A DNA stretch of 35,007 nucleotides. Source: CAZRDB01 sp964598695 (GTDB taxonomy: Bacteria > Armatimonadota > Zipacnadia > UBA1398). The notes beneath the pieces were generated by a model that saw only the letters and a list, made by a program, of their open reading frames with translations, was not told the DNA's origin and made no database searches. Below, piece after piece: positions 7,757 through 16,268 of this stretch. The first letter of the stretch is position 1; every line of letters begins with the position of its first letter. A program made the translations under genes and the position numbers. The stretch is taken from positions 1 through 35,007 of the forward strand of contig CAZRDB010000032.1 in assembly GCA_964598695.1 (NCBI GenBank), given 5' to 3'.

Positions 7757-8652
7757 GACGCCGGACCGCCCCGTCTCGGCTCGAGCGGGCCGACCCACAG
7801 GTCGTCGCAGTACTCGAGCACCCGGTTGCCGCGGATCACGCGGCTGAAGCTGGAGAACTCGGCGAAGAGGTTCGCGGCGGCCAACAGGGCCGCCAGGAGC
7901 AGGCGGATCCAGGTGCCCAGCGCTCCGTCGGGGATCAGGACGCACCAGGCGAAGCCGACGCTGGCCCCGAGCGGCAGCACGCCGGCGTCGCCGAGCATGG
8001 CGAGCCGGCGGAAGTCGAGGGGGCAGTAGATGAGCGCGGCGATGGCCAGCGGCGCGACCAGCGGCATGGTGTCGGGGTGGAGCAGGGGCACGACCGCGGC
8101 GAGGCCCCACCACTTGATCGCCCGCCCGGGCCGCACGTCGAGCAGGTTGAGGCAGTTGGCCGCGAGGGCGATGATCAGGGCGTTCAGGATCCCGTCTCCC
8201 CAGTTGCGGCCAGCGACGTGGAAGCCCGCCCAGAGCGCGATGAGGCCGCCCACGACGGCCTTGAGGCCGCCGCGCGTGACCCGCGCGTGCAAGAACAGCG
8301 CGCCGAGGTGGCCGGCGAATCCGTGGACCCCGCGGGGATCGGGGAAGAGGTCGTCGAGCAGGCCGGCGAGGGCCATGACGAGCAGCAGGGCGCAGTGCAG
8401 GAAGAGGAGCCACAGCAAGCTGGTGCCGAAGTGGAAGAGCGCGGCGAGGATGGCGGTCGCGAGGGCCGAGGCGACCACGACGGCCCCGAGCCCGGTGACG
8501 ATGGGCCGGCCCTCGAGGTTCTCGCCCGCGATTCCCCACTCGCGGAACCGGCGGTAGCCGATCGAGACGAAGACGAGGGCGGAGACCACGGAGATGATGA
8601 GCCCCGCGACGAGGCTCTCGGCGGTCCCCGCTACTGCGGCTTCCCCATGCAT
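7753..8652 (-). CDS. MraY/WecA-like polyprenyl-phosphate sugar-1-phosphate transferase (PNPT family)
   Basis: This 299-residue integral membrane protein has about nine to ten hydrophobic segments. It also has the three acidic motifs of the PNPT superfamily: GLLDD in an early loop, NCLNLLDVRPGR in the middle, and MLGDAGVLPLGA near residue 220. These enzymes move a sugar-1-phosphate from a UDP-sugar to a lipid phosphate on the cytoplasmic face, starting peptidoglycan, teichoic acid or glycan synthesis. The His-rich motif of true MraY is not seen, so a WecA/TagO-like or diverged role is likelier than the essential MraY. It follows the steA stop by 18 nt and is coupled (4-nt overlap) to the P-loop NTPase. 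Confidence 0.8.
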   Translation of the reverse strand: MHGEAAVAGTAESLVAGLIISVVSALVFVSIGYRRFREWGIAGENLEGRPIVTGLGAVVVASALATAILAALFHFGTSLLWLLFLHCALLLVMALAGLLDDLFPDPRGVHGFAGHLGALFLHARVTRGGLKAVVGGLIALWAGFHVAGRNWGDGILNALIIALAANCLNLLDVRPGRAIKWWGLAAVVPLLHPDTMPLVAPLAIAALIYCPLDFRRLAMLGDAGVLPLGASVGFAWCVLIPDGALGTWIRLLLAALLAAANLFAEFSSFSRVIRGNRVLEYCDDLWVGPLEPRRGGPAS

Positions 8653-8670
8653 GGTTCCTCTGACTCCCGT

Positions 8671-9315
8671 CTACTCCCCGAGCACCCGAGCCAAGCCGTA
8701 GGCATCGATCAGCCTGCCGCCCAGCCGCATCCGGACCAGCCACGACGACGCCATGCCGAGCCGGCTCCGCTCGAGGAAGTCCATCGCGCCTCGGGCCATG
8801 CCCACTGCCACGATCGGGTCGGCGCCCACGGCCTCGGCCAGAAGCAGGGCCGCGTCCTCGCTCGTGCCGCGCGACGCGACCGTGCCGTAGGCCAGTCCCT
8901 GCCGCTCGAGCCGCAGCGCGCCGGGGCACTCGCCCGAGGGGGCCGCATGCACCAGAAGGCGCGCTCCGCAGCGGAGGGCGTCGTCGGAGACCGAGTCCAT
9001 GTCGCCCACGATCGCGTCGGGGCGGTGGCCCGATTCGAGCACACCGTCCGCGGCGCCGTCGACGGCGACGACGAGGATGCCCGGCTCCGGTAGGAACCTA
9101 CGGGCGACCGCCGCGAAATCCTCCCGATAGCGATCGCCGCGCACGACGACGAGGCAGGGCCGCCCGGCCGCCCGCGGCATGCCCTCGGGCACGCAGAAGG
9201 TCTGGGTGAGCAGGTCGAGTTCGCCCCGGGCATGGGAGAGCGTGTTCTCGGCGAATGCCTGGAGCGCCGGTCCCAGGGCCGCGCTGCCGAGCGCGAGCAG
9301 CTCCTCGGCCCGCAC
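8671..9315 (-). CDS. steA: SteA-like protein, C-terminal (thiamin pyrophosphokinase-like) part of a split gene
   Basis: This frame holds the C-terminal two thirds of SteA: AFAENTLSHARGELDLL, the acidic motif IVGDMDSVSDDAL, GTSEDAALLLAEAVGA, and MASSWLVRMRLGGRLIDAYG. In the family this part resembles the thiamin pyrophosphokinase catalytic fold and is tied to cell division and envelope function. It is in the same frame as the N-terminal part at 9370-9675, separated by a single TGA at 9370-9372. The GTG at 9315 is the first start codon after that stop, but it has only weak upstream purines, so independent translation is doubtful. The protein ends at RVLGE, without the transmembrane tail many SteA proteins carry. 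Confidence 0.75.
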   Translation of the reverse strand: MRAEELLALGSAALGPALQAFAENTLSHARGELDLLTQTFCVPEGMPRAAGRPCLVVVRGDRYREDFAAVARRFLPEPGILVVAVDGAADGVLESGHRPDAIVGDMDSVSDDALRCGARLLVHAAPSGECPGALRLERQGLAYGTVASRGTSEDAALLLAEAVGADPIVAVGMARGAMDFLERSRLGMASSWLVRMRLGGRLIDAYGLARVLGE

Positions 9316-9369
9316 GAGGTCGACGTTGCGACCTCGGCCGACCTCGCCCCGCCCGTTGTGGACGGTCCC

Positions 9370-9675
9370 TCACTCGATCCGCACCCGGTCGCCGTCGCGG
9401 ATCGACGAGAGGAACTCCTCGCCGAGGCAGTCGACGAGGGGGACGCCGGCCTGAGCCAGGAGCAGCGGCCCGCGGTTGGGGAGGCGGCCCGTGGCCGAAT
9501 CCTCGGCGTTGAGGACGGCCGCGACGCCGCGCCGGAGCAGCTCCTGCGCGGCCACGCCGTCGAGGTCGGTATGAGCGATCACCGCGATGTCGCCGGGCGA
9601 GAGCCGCCGCACCAGGGTCTTGGTGCGGTAGCCGATCCGCGCGATGCCCTCGCGGGGGCAAGCAGCCGAGTGCAA
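9370..9675 (-). pseudogene. steA: SteA N-terminal part, cut by an in-frame TGA
   Basis: The product matches the N-terminus of SteA: YRTKTLVRRLSPGDIAVIAH, DLDGVAAQELL, NAEDSATGRLPNRGP and AGVPLVDCLG. It then stops at RVRIE-TGA. The reading frame continues without shift as GTVHNGRGEVG into the C-terminal part (8671-9315), so the whole gene would be 8671-9675, about 334 residues. The TTG at 9675 is proposed as start: GGAGG lies 9 nt upstream and recN ends 4 nt before it. A single base change (GGA to TGA would fit) or a sequencing error explains the break. The nadK-recN-steA order is conserved in actinobacteria. Confidence 0.75.
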
Positions 9676-9679
9676 AGGC

Positions 9680-11416
9680 CTACGCCTCCAGATGATCCGG
9701 GCGCCGCGGACGCTTGCGCGTCTTCGCGCCCTCCTGTGCGAGCGCGCGGACATGCTCGGCGACACCTTCCTGCGAGACGTCTCCACCGAGCATCCGCGCC
9801 AGCTCCCGGTCACGCGCTTCGCCCGCGACCGTCTCCGCCGTCACTACAGACTTGCCGCCAGAGACGCCCTTTCGGACCGCAATGTGCGCGTGGGCGAGCG
9901 CGGCGATCTGGGCGGAGTGGGTGATGCAGACCACCTGGCAGGCCCGGGGGCCCTCGGTGAGCCGCAGCATCGCGCGGCCGACGATGGCGCTGGTGCGGCC
10001 GCCGATCCCGGCGTCGATCTCGTCGAAGACGACGGTGGGCACCGCATCCTCGAGGGCCGAGAGCGAGCGCAGCGCCAGCATCGTGCGCGAGATCTCGCCG
10101 CCCGAGGCGATCTTCGCGAGGGGGAGGGGCGTCTGCCCGACGGCGGTGGCGACCAGGAACTGGATTCGGTCGGCCCCGGTCGAGGTCATCCCGTCCCACC
10201 CGTCGGCCACGGCATGGTCGAGGGCCAGCCGAGCCCCCGCCATGCCCAGGGACTGGAGCCGCTCCGACGCCTCGCGGCAGAGCCGCTCGCCGGCCTCCCT
10301 GCGGCGCGCGGTGAGCGCGGTCGCGACGGTGCGGAGCCGCCCTTCGGTCTCGACGCGCGCGCGGTCGAGCGCGGCCAGCTCCTCCTCGGCGTTCTCGATC
10401 GCGTGCAGCTCGCGCGCGATCGTCTCGTGGTAGGCCAGCACCTCGTCGACGCTGTCGCCGTACTTGCGCTTCAAGTCATGTAGCAGCGCCAGTCGGCGCT
10501 CCACGGTCTCCAGTCGCTCGGGACTGAACTCGGCCCGCTCGGCGTAGTCGGAGAGCGCCCGGGCCGACTCCTCCACGGTGACCAGCGCCTCGTCGAGCTG
10601 CTCGACCATGGGCCCAAGCGAGCCGTCGATCTCGGCGAGACCGGCCACCATGCGCGTCGCGTGGGCCAGCAGTTCGCGGGCGCCGGGGGGATCCTCATCG
10701 CTCGAGAGCGCCCGCGCGGCCTCGGCGGCATCCTGGGTCAGGCGTCCGACGTTCTGCAGCAGGTGGCGCTCCTCGGCCAGCTCCGCGTCCTCGCCGGGCC
10801 GGAGCTCGGCGGCGTCGATCTCGCGGATCTGGTGGCGCAGCAGGTCCTCACGCCGCCGCGCCTCGCGGTCGGTCTGGGCGAGCCGCTCACGCCGCTCGAT
10901 CAGGCTCCGTCGCTCTTCCCACAGCTCGGCGAAGCGGCGGCGCTCGGCGCGCAGGGCCTCGCCGCCGAGGGCGTCGACGAAGTCGAGGTGGCGCGAGGGG
11001 CGGAGCAGCGCCTGGTGGTCGTGTTGGCCGTGGAGGTCGAGCAGGAGTTGGCCGAGGTCGCGGAGCATCGAGACGGTCGCGGGCCGGCCGTTGATCCGGC
11101 AGGTGCTGCCGCTCGCGCGCGCCACACTGCGCTGGAGCACGAGGACGCCGGCCTCGTCGTCCAGCTCCATCTCGGCGAGGGCGCGGTGGATCGCCCCCTC
11201 ACGCGGGACGGTGAACTCGGCGGCGACCTGTGCGCGCTCGCGCCCCTCGGCGATCATCGCGAGGTCGGCGCGCTCGCCCAGCGCGAGCTGCAGGGCTCCG
11301 ATGAGGACGGACTTGCCGGCGCCCGTCTCGCCCGTCACAACGGTGAGTCCGGGCTCGAAGCGGACGTGGAGGCTGTCAACCAGGGCGTACCCCTCGACCC
11401 AGAGACTGGCGAGCAC
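9680..11416 (-). CDS. recN: DNA repair protein RecN (SMC-like ATPase)
   Basis: From the GTG at 11416 (GGGAGG 9 nt upstream) the protein is 578 residues, close to the usual RecN length. The Walker A GETGAGKS is at 29-36 after the classic start LASLWVEGYALVDSL. Long charged coiled-coil regions follow. The C-terminal lobe carries the ABC-like signature region (ASGGEISRTMLAL) and Walker B VVFDEIDAGIGG. RecN gathers and tethers broken DNA ends for RecA-dependent double-strand break repair. It starts 20 nt after nadK and precedes steA by 4 nt, a conserved arrangement. The open frame upstream of the GTG overlaps nadK and is not part of the gene. Confidence 0.95.
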   Translation of the reverse strand: MLASLWVEGYALVDSLHVRFEPGLTVVTGETGAGKSVLIGALQLALGERADLAMIAEGRERAQVAAEFTVPREGAIHRALAEMELDDEAGVLVLQRSVARASGSTCRINGRPATVSMLRDLGQLLLDLHGQHDHQALLRPSRHLDFVDALGGEALRAERRRFAELWEERRSLIERRERLAQTDREARRREDLLRHQIREIDAAELRPGEDAELAEERHLLQNVGRLTQDAAEAARALSSDEDPPGARELLAHATRMVAGLAEIDGSLGPMVEQLDEALVTVEESARALSDYAERAEFSPERLETVERRLALLHDLKRKYGDSVDEVLAYHETIARELHAIENAEEELAALDRARVETEGRLRTVATALTARRREAGERLCREASERLQSLGMAGARLALDHAVADGWDGMTSTGADRIQFLVATAVGQTPLPLAKIASGGEISRTMLALRSLSALEDAVPTVVFDEIDAGIGGRTSAIVGRAMLRLTEGPRACQVVCITHSAQIAALAHAHIAVRKGVSGGKSVVTAETVAGEARDRELARMLGGDVSQEGVAEHVRALAQEGAKTRKRPRRPDHLEA

Positions 11417-11436
11417 GCGAACCACCCTCCCGCGGG

Positions 11437-12327
11437 CTAGACCCCCGCGCCCCAGTTCAGCTTCTGCCGCAGTCGGGAGAGGAAGGAGCCTTCCCCCGTG
11501 CGCGCAACGCGCAAGGGGAACTCGGCCCGGCGGACGGTGAGGGTCCCCTCGGCGCCGAGCGTGCCGAGGTTCTGCCCGTCGGCCGAGACGGTGGCTCCGC
11601 GCCGGACCGACCAGTAGCCGCCCACGAGCCGCATCTCGACCGCGTGTTCCGTCGCGACGACCAGGGGGCGGATGTTGAGCGTGTGCTGCAGCATGGGGGT
11701 GAGCACCAGGGCCGAGACCTCGGGGTGGATCACCGGCCCTCCGGCGGAGAGCGAGTAGCCGGTGGAGCCTGTCGGGGTGGCGACGATAACGCCGTCGCCG
11801 CGGTACTCGCCCACCAGCTCGCCGTCGAGGCGCACCTCGCACGCGAGCAGGCCGGCGACCTGCCCGCGGTGGACGACCACCTCGTTGAGGGCGTAGGAGC
11901 ACTGGGAGGCCGTCCCGTCGCCGGACAGCTCGGCCCGGAGCATCATGCGCTCGTCGATGGCGAACCGTCCCGCGACGAAGCCCGGGAGCTGCTCGCGCAG
12001 CGACTCCGTCTCGATCTCCGTCAGGAACCCGAATCCGCCCACATAGACCCCGAACAGCGGCGTCCCGAGCGGGGCGGCCAGGCGCGCGCAGTGGAGGAAC
12101 GTGCCATCGCCGCCCAGCACGAAGACCAGGTCGGAGCGGACGACATCCTCCTCCGAGACGAGTGAGACGGGCGCCCCGGGGCCGATGGTGTACTCCTCGG
12201 CGCACCGCACCTCGACCCCGAGGCGGGCGAGATCCTCCACGAGCGTGCGGGCGACGGGCCCGACGCCCTCCTTGTGGGGGGCGACGACGACGCCGATGGA
12301 GGCGAGGGGCGAGCCGACGCTACTCAT
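11437..12327 (-). CDS. nadK: NAD kinase
   Basis: This 296-residue protein makes NADP from NAD and ATP (or polyphosphate). The GGDGTFL motif at residues 72-78 and the NEVVVHRG segment are diagnostic, as are the DGVIVATPTGSTGYSLSAGG region and LTPMLQHTLNIRP. The ATG at 12327 lies inside the end of the TPR gene (8-nt overlap, ATGAGTAG), which argues for coupled translation. A longer frame upstream encodes shadow sequence of the TPR gene. It is followed 20 nt later by recN. Confidence 0.96.
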   Translation of the reverse strand: MSSVGSPLASIGVVVAPHKEGVGPVARTLVEDLARLGVEVRCAEEYTIGPGAPVSLVSEEDVVRSDLVFVLGGDGTFLHCARLAAPLGTPLFGVYVGGFGFLTEIETESLREQLPGFVAGRFAIDERMMLRAELSGDGTASQCSYALNEVVVHRGQVAGLLACEVRLDGELVGEYRGDGVIVATPTGSTGYSLSAGGPVIHPEVSALVLTPMLQHTLNIRPLVVATEHAVEMRLVGGYWSVRRGATVSADGQNLGTLGAEGTLTVRRAEFPLRVARTGEGSFLSRLRQKLNWGAGV

Positions 12328-13768
12328 GCCCGGCCCTCGGCATGCGGTCCAGGTTGGCCTGGGCCTCTTTGGAGGTGGGATCGAGGCGCACGGCCAGCGC
12401 GTACTCGCGGGCGGCCTCCTCGAGTTTGCCGAGCAGCTCGTACGCGACGCCGAGGTTGTTGTGGGCAACCGCGTTGGATTCGTCCTGCGCGACGACTCTC
12501 GCGAGCCGGTCGAGCGCCGACTGGGGCCGTCCGCCTCGCAGCAGCAGGGCCGCGATACGGTTCAGCAGCGTTGCCTCTTCGGCGCCGAGCTGCTCGAGGG
12601 CATCGAGTGCGGCCGGCGGGGGCTGGTAGCCGGCGCGGCCGCAGGCCAGCTCCGCGTACCGCTGGATCGTCTGGAGCGCCGGGCTGCCCGCGACCATGGT
12701 GGCCTCGAGATCGCGCAGCTCATCGTGGGCGAGCCCCAGCCGTTGGAGGACGGCCAGCGCGGTGGGCTGTGCCGGGTCAAGCTGGAGCGCGCTACGGGCG
12801 TTGGTCTCGGCGGCCGCCCGGTCGGAGGCGCGGTCGGCGAGCCAAGCGAGGCGGGCGAACACTGCCGCGCGATCGGCGGGCTTCCAGCGGGCGATGAAGT
12901 CGCCGCTCCGGGTGACCTGGCTGAGCACGGTGAACATGTCGAGCCATCGCTGGGACTGGCCGAGCGCCTCGGCGTAGGCCGTGAGGCCGCGCGCCGTGAG
13001 CGAGTCGCGGAGGGAGGGGTCCTCGAAGCGCGGGAGGGCATCGGCGGTCCGGCCGGCCTGCACGAGCGCGACGGCGAAGTCCTCGCGCACGCGCGGCGGC
13101 AGGTTGCGGAGGGCCTCCAACTCGGTCATCTCCGCCAGCGCGGCTTCGGCATCGCCGGCGAGGAGAGTCAGGCGGGCGTGGTGGGGCGCGAAGAGAGGCT
13201 CCTGCGCGGCGCCGGCCTCGGGCTCGAGGAGCCGACGGGCCTCCGCGTACTGCGCGCCCCGCTCCAGTACGAGCGCAATGCTGAGGGTGGCCGTCCGGTC
13301 TCCCGGGGCGGCGACCAGGCGGTCGCGCCAGATCCTCTCCGCCTCGGGCAGTCTGCCGAGCGCGACGTAGGCCGTCGCGAGGTTGTACTGCGCGTCGGCC
13401 ATCTCGGGGGCGCGGGCGAGGGCCTCCTCGTACTGCACCACGGCGGCGTCGAGCATCCCGCGCATCTGCAGCGCGATCCCCAGGTTGTTGTGGGCGACAG
13501 CGTCCTCCGGGTGGGATGCCACGAGGCTCTGCAGGAGCGAGGCGGCCTCCTGGTAGCGGCCGTTGGCGAGCATGGCCGTGGCGACCCACGAGGTGACCAA
13601 GGGGTCGTCGGCCCGCAGGCGGGCGCAGACGAGGAACCGGTCGAGGGCCTCCTGGTAGCGACCCTCGCGATAGGCCGTGCGACCGGCCTGGAACTCGGAG
13701 ACCAGATCCTGTGCCGTTGCGCCCCAGGCGCCCAGCAGCAGCACGGAGAGACACAGGGCAAGGCGCAT
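12320..13768 (-). CDS. Secreted or periplasmic TPR-repeat protein
   Basis: From the ATG at 13768 the protein is 482 residues and begins with a short signal peptide (LALCLSVLLLGAWGATAQ), so it is predicted to be exported. GGAGG lies about 10 nt before this ATG; two upstream ATGs sit on top of or too close to that site. The mature part is built of tetratricopeptide repeats, for example AVAHNNLGIALQMRG and a near copy AVAHNNLGVAYELLG towards the C-terminus. Such proteins are scaffolds for protein complexes. It is the first gene of the long minus-strand run, behind a TATAAT promoter, and overlaps nadK by 8 nt. Partners unknown. Confidence 0.85.
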   Translation of the reverse strand: MRLALCLSVLLLGAWGATAQDLVSEFQAGRTAYREGRYQEALDRFLVCARLRADDPLVTSWVATAMLANGRYQEAASLLQSLVASHPEDAVAHNNLGIALQMRGMLDAAVVQYEEALARAPEMADAQYNLATAYVALGRLPEAERIWRDRLVAAPGDRTATLSIALVLERGAQYAEARRLLEPEAGAAQEPLFAPHHARLTLLAGDAEAALAEMTELEALRNLPPRVREDFAVALVQAGRTADALPRFEDPSLRDSLTARGLTAYAEALGQSQRWLDMFTVLSQVTRSGDFIARWKPADRAAVFARLAWLADRASDRAAAETNARSALQLDPAQPTALAVLQRLGLAHDELRDLEATMVAGSPALQTIQRYAELACGRAGYQPPPAALDALEQLGAEEATLLNRIAALLLRGGRPQSALDRLARVVAQDESNAVAHNNLGVAYELLGKLEEAAREYALAVRLDPTSKEAQANLDRMPRAGHE

Positions 13769-13811
13769 TCGGCGCATTCCCTCCCGCATCGGGGCGGTAG
13801 CTTGACACCCG

Positions 13812-13840
13812 ATTATAGCGCACCGGCGGCCGACCGTCAC
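13812..13840 (-). promoter_or_regulatory. Promoter of the TPR-nadK-recN run
   Basis: On the minus strand a perfect -10 TATAAT (13817-13812) is preceded at 17 nt by GTGACG (13840-13835). The start site would be near 13805, giving a leader of about 37 nt before the ATG at 13768. A TATAAT is rare in such GC-rich sequence. Confidence 0.7.
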
Positions 13841-13976
13841 CGGCGGCCCCGCGAGCCGAAGTCCCGAGGAGGGAGAAGGCGGCAAACGGGGTATGTACGA
13901 GTGACCCGCACGACGAAGCTCGGACCCCACCCATTGAAGAACGGCCGAGCCTCTTGATCGAGGAGGGCATCCAACC

Positions 13977-15539
13977 GTGAGTGCTTCGCGGCGTCGGTCC
14001 GCGTCTGGCAGGCGCGGGGCCGGTCCCTGGCGCGGCGTGATGGCCGCGGCCGGGGCGCTGGTCCTGTCCGTTGTGGTGATGACCTCGGTCGTCGTTGCCG
14101 CACTGAGTCGCGGGCTGCGTGCCGATACCATCACCCCCGGCGTCCACGTTGCCGGCATCGACGTGAGCGGTCTCACGGCTCCGCAGGCGCAGGAAGCGCT
14201 GCGTCCGCAGCAGGCGCAAGTCGGCGCGCAGCCGGTCGAGCTGACCTGTGGGACCGGGCAGTGGACGGTCAGCCGGTCCGATCTCGGCGTCGCCCTGGAC
14301 CTCGACGCGACGGTGCGCGCGGCGCTGGAGATCGGCCACACGGGCAGTCCGCTCACCGCCTGGCGCGAGCGCCGGATGGCGGCCCAGCGGGGCGTCGACC
14401 TCCCGTTCTCGGTGGGCGTCGACGAAGGCGTCCTGCGCACCTCGCTCCAACGACTGGCCGACAAGGTCGTCGCGGCCCCCAAGCCGGCCAAGGTGGTCTT
14501 CGACCGAGCGACTCACGGCATCCACATCGAGAAGGACACGCGCGGCCGCGTGCTCGACCTGGAGGCGACGCGGCAGGCGCTGACGGCGGCGGTCGGCGAT
14601 CTGGGCCGGGCCTCGGTCGAGATCGTCGTCAAGGAGAGCGCCGCCAGCCCGACGTACGAGGACCTGCGGCACATCGACTGCGTGCTGGGCAGCTACAACA
14701 CGAAGTACGTCCAGGGCGAGACCAACCGGGCCGGCAACATCGCGCTTGCGGCCAGCAAGATCGACGGCGTGTTCCTCGCGCCCGGCGAGCGATTCTCCTA
14801 CAACGAGACGGTGGGCGAGCGGACCGAGGCCGCGGGCTTCAAGAAGGCGCACGTGTACGAGGAGGGCGAGGTGCGCGACGGGATCGGCGGCGGCATCTGC
14901 CAGGTCTCGACGACGCTGTACAACGCGGCCCTCATCGCCGGACTCAAGATCTCCGAACGCCGCCCCCACATGATGCCGGTGGCCTACGTACCGACGGGGC
15001 GCGACGCGACCGTCGACTACAACACCCGGATCGACTTGGCCTTCGTGAACAGCACCCCCCACACCATCGTGCTCCGCACCTTCGCGGGGGGCGGGTCGCT
15101 CACGTGTCTCTTCCTGGGCGCGAAGGGCGACAAGCCCGAGAAGGTCGAGATCGTCCGCTCGGGCGAGTCGGTCACGGAGTTCGAGACGCAGAAGGTCCCT
15201 GACAGCACGGTGGCTGCCGGCGAGACGGTCGTGAAGACGAAGGGCCGTCGCGGCTTCCGCGTGACCGTTCACCGGGTGATCAAGATGCCCGGGCAGCCGG
15301 AGAAGAAGGAACTGCTCTCGGTCGACTCCTACGCCAAGCGGAACGAGGTCGTGCTCGTGGGCCCCGAGCTGCCGAAGGAGCCGGGCGAGGGGGCTTCGGA
15401 GGGCTCCGCTCCACCGAGGCCGAGCACCGGCAACGGGGCCAAGCCGCCGGGCACGGCCAAGCCCGGCGGCGCCGACCGTCCGTCCGGCGGCCGGCTGCCC
15501 GATGGGCCGGTGGGAGTGCCGGAAGAGGGCAGCGCGTAG
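13977..15539 (+). CDS. VanW/G5-domain cell-envelope protein
   Basis: The GTG at 13977 follows a GAGGAGG and opens a 520-residue protein. A basic N-terminus and one hydrophobic helix (about 20-45) anchor it with the bulk outside. Residues about 50-170 resemble the putative peptidoglycan-binding domain (GVHVAGIDVSGLT). A VanW domain follows, recognised by ALAASKIDGVFLAPGERFSY, GIGGGICQVSTTLYNAAL and VDYNTRIDLAFVN. A G5 domain lies near 385-455, then a Gly/Pro/Ser/Lys-rich tail. VanW proteins occur in glycopeptide-resistance clusters but are widespread in wall biology; no van genes are here. The exact role is unknown. It is transcribed away from the TPR gene and followed by tmk. Confidence 0.88.
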   Translation: MSASRRRSASGRRGAGPWRGVMAAAGALVLSVVVMTSVVVAALSRGLRADTITPGVHVAGIDVSGLTAPQAQEALRPQQAQVGAQPVELTCGTGQWTVSRSDLGVALDLDATVRAALEIGHTGSPLTAWRERRMAAQRGVDLPFSVGVDEGVLRTSLQRLADKVVAAPKPAKVVFDRATHGIHIEKDTRGRVLDLEATRQALTAAVGDLGRASVEIVVKESAASPTYEDLRHIDCVLGSYNTKYVQGETNRAGNIALAASKIDGVFLAPGERFSYNETVGERTEAAGFKKAHVYEEGEVRDGIGGGICQVSTTLYNAALIAGLKISERRPHMMPVAYVPTGRDATVDYNTRIDLAFVNSTPHTIVLRTFAGGGSLTCLFLGAKGDKPEKVEIVRSGESVTEFETQKVPDSTVAAGETVVKTKGRRGFRVTVHRVIKMPGQPEKKELLSVDSYAKRNEVVLVGPELPKEPGEGASEGSAPPRPSTGNGAKPPGTAKPGGADRPSGGRLPDGPVGVPEEGSA

Positions 15540-15574
15540 GCGCCTGCGCGTCCCGAGACGAGAGGACCGGGTGG

Positions 15575-16261
15575 ATGGCCGAGGGAGTGCTGGTGGCGCT
15601 CGAGGGGATCGATGGGGCGGGGAAGGGCACGCAGGCCGATCTCCTGCTCGACTGGGGCCGCAGCCGTGGCCTCCGCGTCGGCCACCTGGCGTTCCCCCGG
15701 TACCAGGGCAGCCTGTACGGCGCCCTCTGCACGCGGTACCTGCGCGGCGAGTTCGGCTCGGTCGGGGATCTCAGCCCCTTCCTGGCCGCGCTGCCCTACG
15801 CCGGCGACCGCCTCGAGGCGCTGCCTCTGCTCCGCCGCGAGCTGCTGCGGTGCGACCTGGTCGTCCTCGACCGCTACGTGGGCTCCAACATCGCGCACCA
15901 GGGCGCCAAGCTGCCGCTGGAGGCGCTCGAGGGCTTCGCCGCGTGGGTCGAGGCGCTCGAGTTCGGGGTGCACGGGCTGCCTCGCCCGGCCGTGACGATC
16001 CTGCTCGATATGCCGCTCGAGTCGGCCGCCCACCTGATGGCCGCCCGGGCCCGGACCCTCGACGGCGGGGGTGTCGATATCCACGAGAGCGACACGGGCT
16101 ACCTGGGGCAGGTCGGCCTGCGGTACCAGTGGCTCGCCCAGAACCTCCCCGGCTGGACGCTGGTGGCCTGCACGAACGAGAGCGGCCTGCGGCCGCCGGC
16201 CGAGATCGCCACCGACGTCGCAGGCCGCGTTGGGCCGCTCGTTCCGCCCCCCCGGCGCTAG
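15575..16261 (+). CDS. tmk: Thymidylate kinase
   Basis: This 228-residue P-loop kinase phosphorylates dTMP to dTDP. The Walker A EGIDGAGKGTQ is at residues 9-19. FPRYQGSLYG and YLRGEFGSV form the substrate region, and VVLDRYVGSN carries the DRY motif. The LID region (MAARARTLDGGGVDIHE) follows. The glycine-plus-Lys-Gly P-loop and the FPRY motif put it with dTMP kinases rather than other nucleotide kinases. It begins 35 nt after the VanW-type gene and ends only 7 nt from the end of the convergent gene at 16269, with no clear terminator between them. Confidence 0.92.
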   Translation: MAEGVLVALEGIDGAGKGTQADLLLDWGRSRGLRVGHLAFPRYQGSLYGALCTRYLRGEFGSVGDLSPFLAALPYAGDRLEALPLLRRELLRCDLVVLDRYVGSNIAHQGAKLPLEALEGFAAWVEALEFGVHGLPRPAVTILLDMPLESAAHLMAARARTLDGGGVDIHESDTGYLGQVGLRYQWLAQNLPGWTLVACTNESGLRPPAEIATDVAGRVGPLVPPPRR

Positions 16262-16268
16262 GAACCGC

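Noticed and set aside
9370..9372. TGA in steA as selenocysteine or recoded codon
   Set aside because: The family has no conserved Cys or Sec there as far as I can judge, no convincing SECIS-like hairpin was found just downstream, and TGA serves as a normal stop in neighbouring genes.
13802..13807. Perfect TTGACA on the plus strand as a promoter for the VanW gene
   Set aside because: No -10-like sequence lies 16-18 nt downstream (GGCGGC there). It probably is chance, within the leader of the opposite gene.
12101..13957. 618-codon open frame on the plus strand
   Set aside because: It lies antisense to the TPR gene, whose signal peptide, repeats and overlap with nadK are clear. In GC-rich DNA such antisense frames stay open by codon bias. 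It has no family motif.
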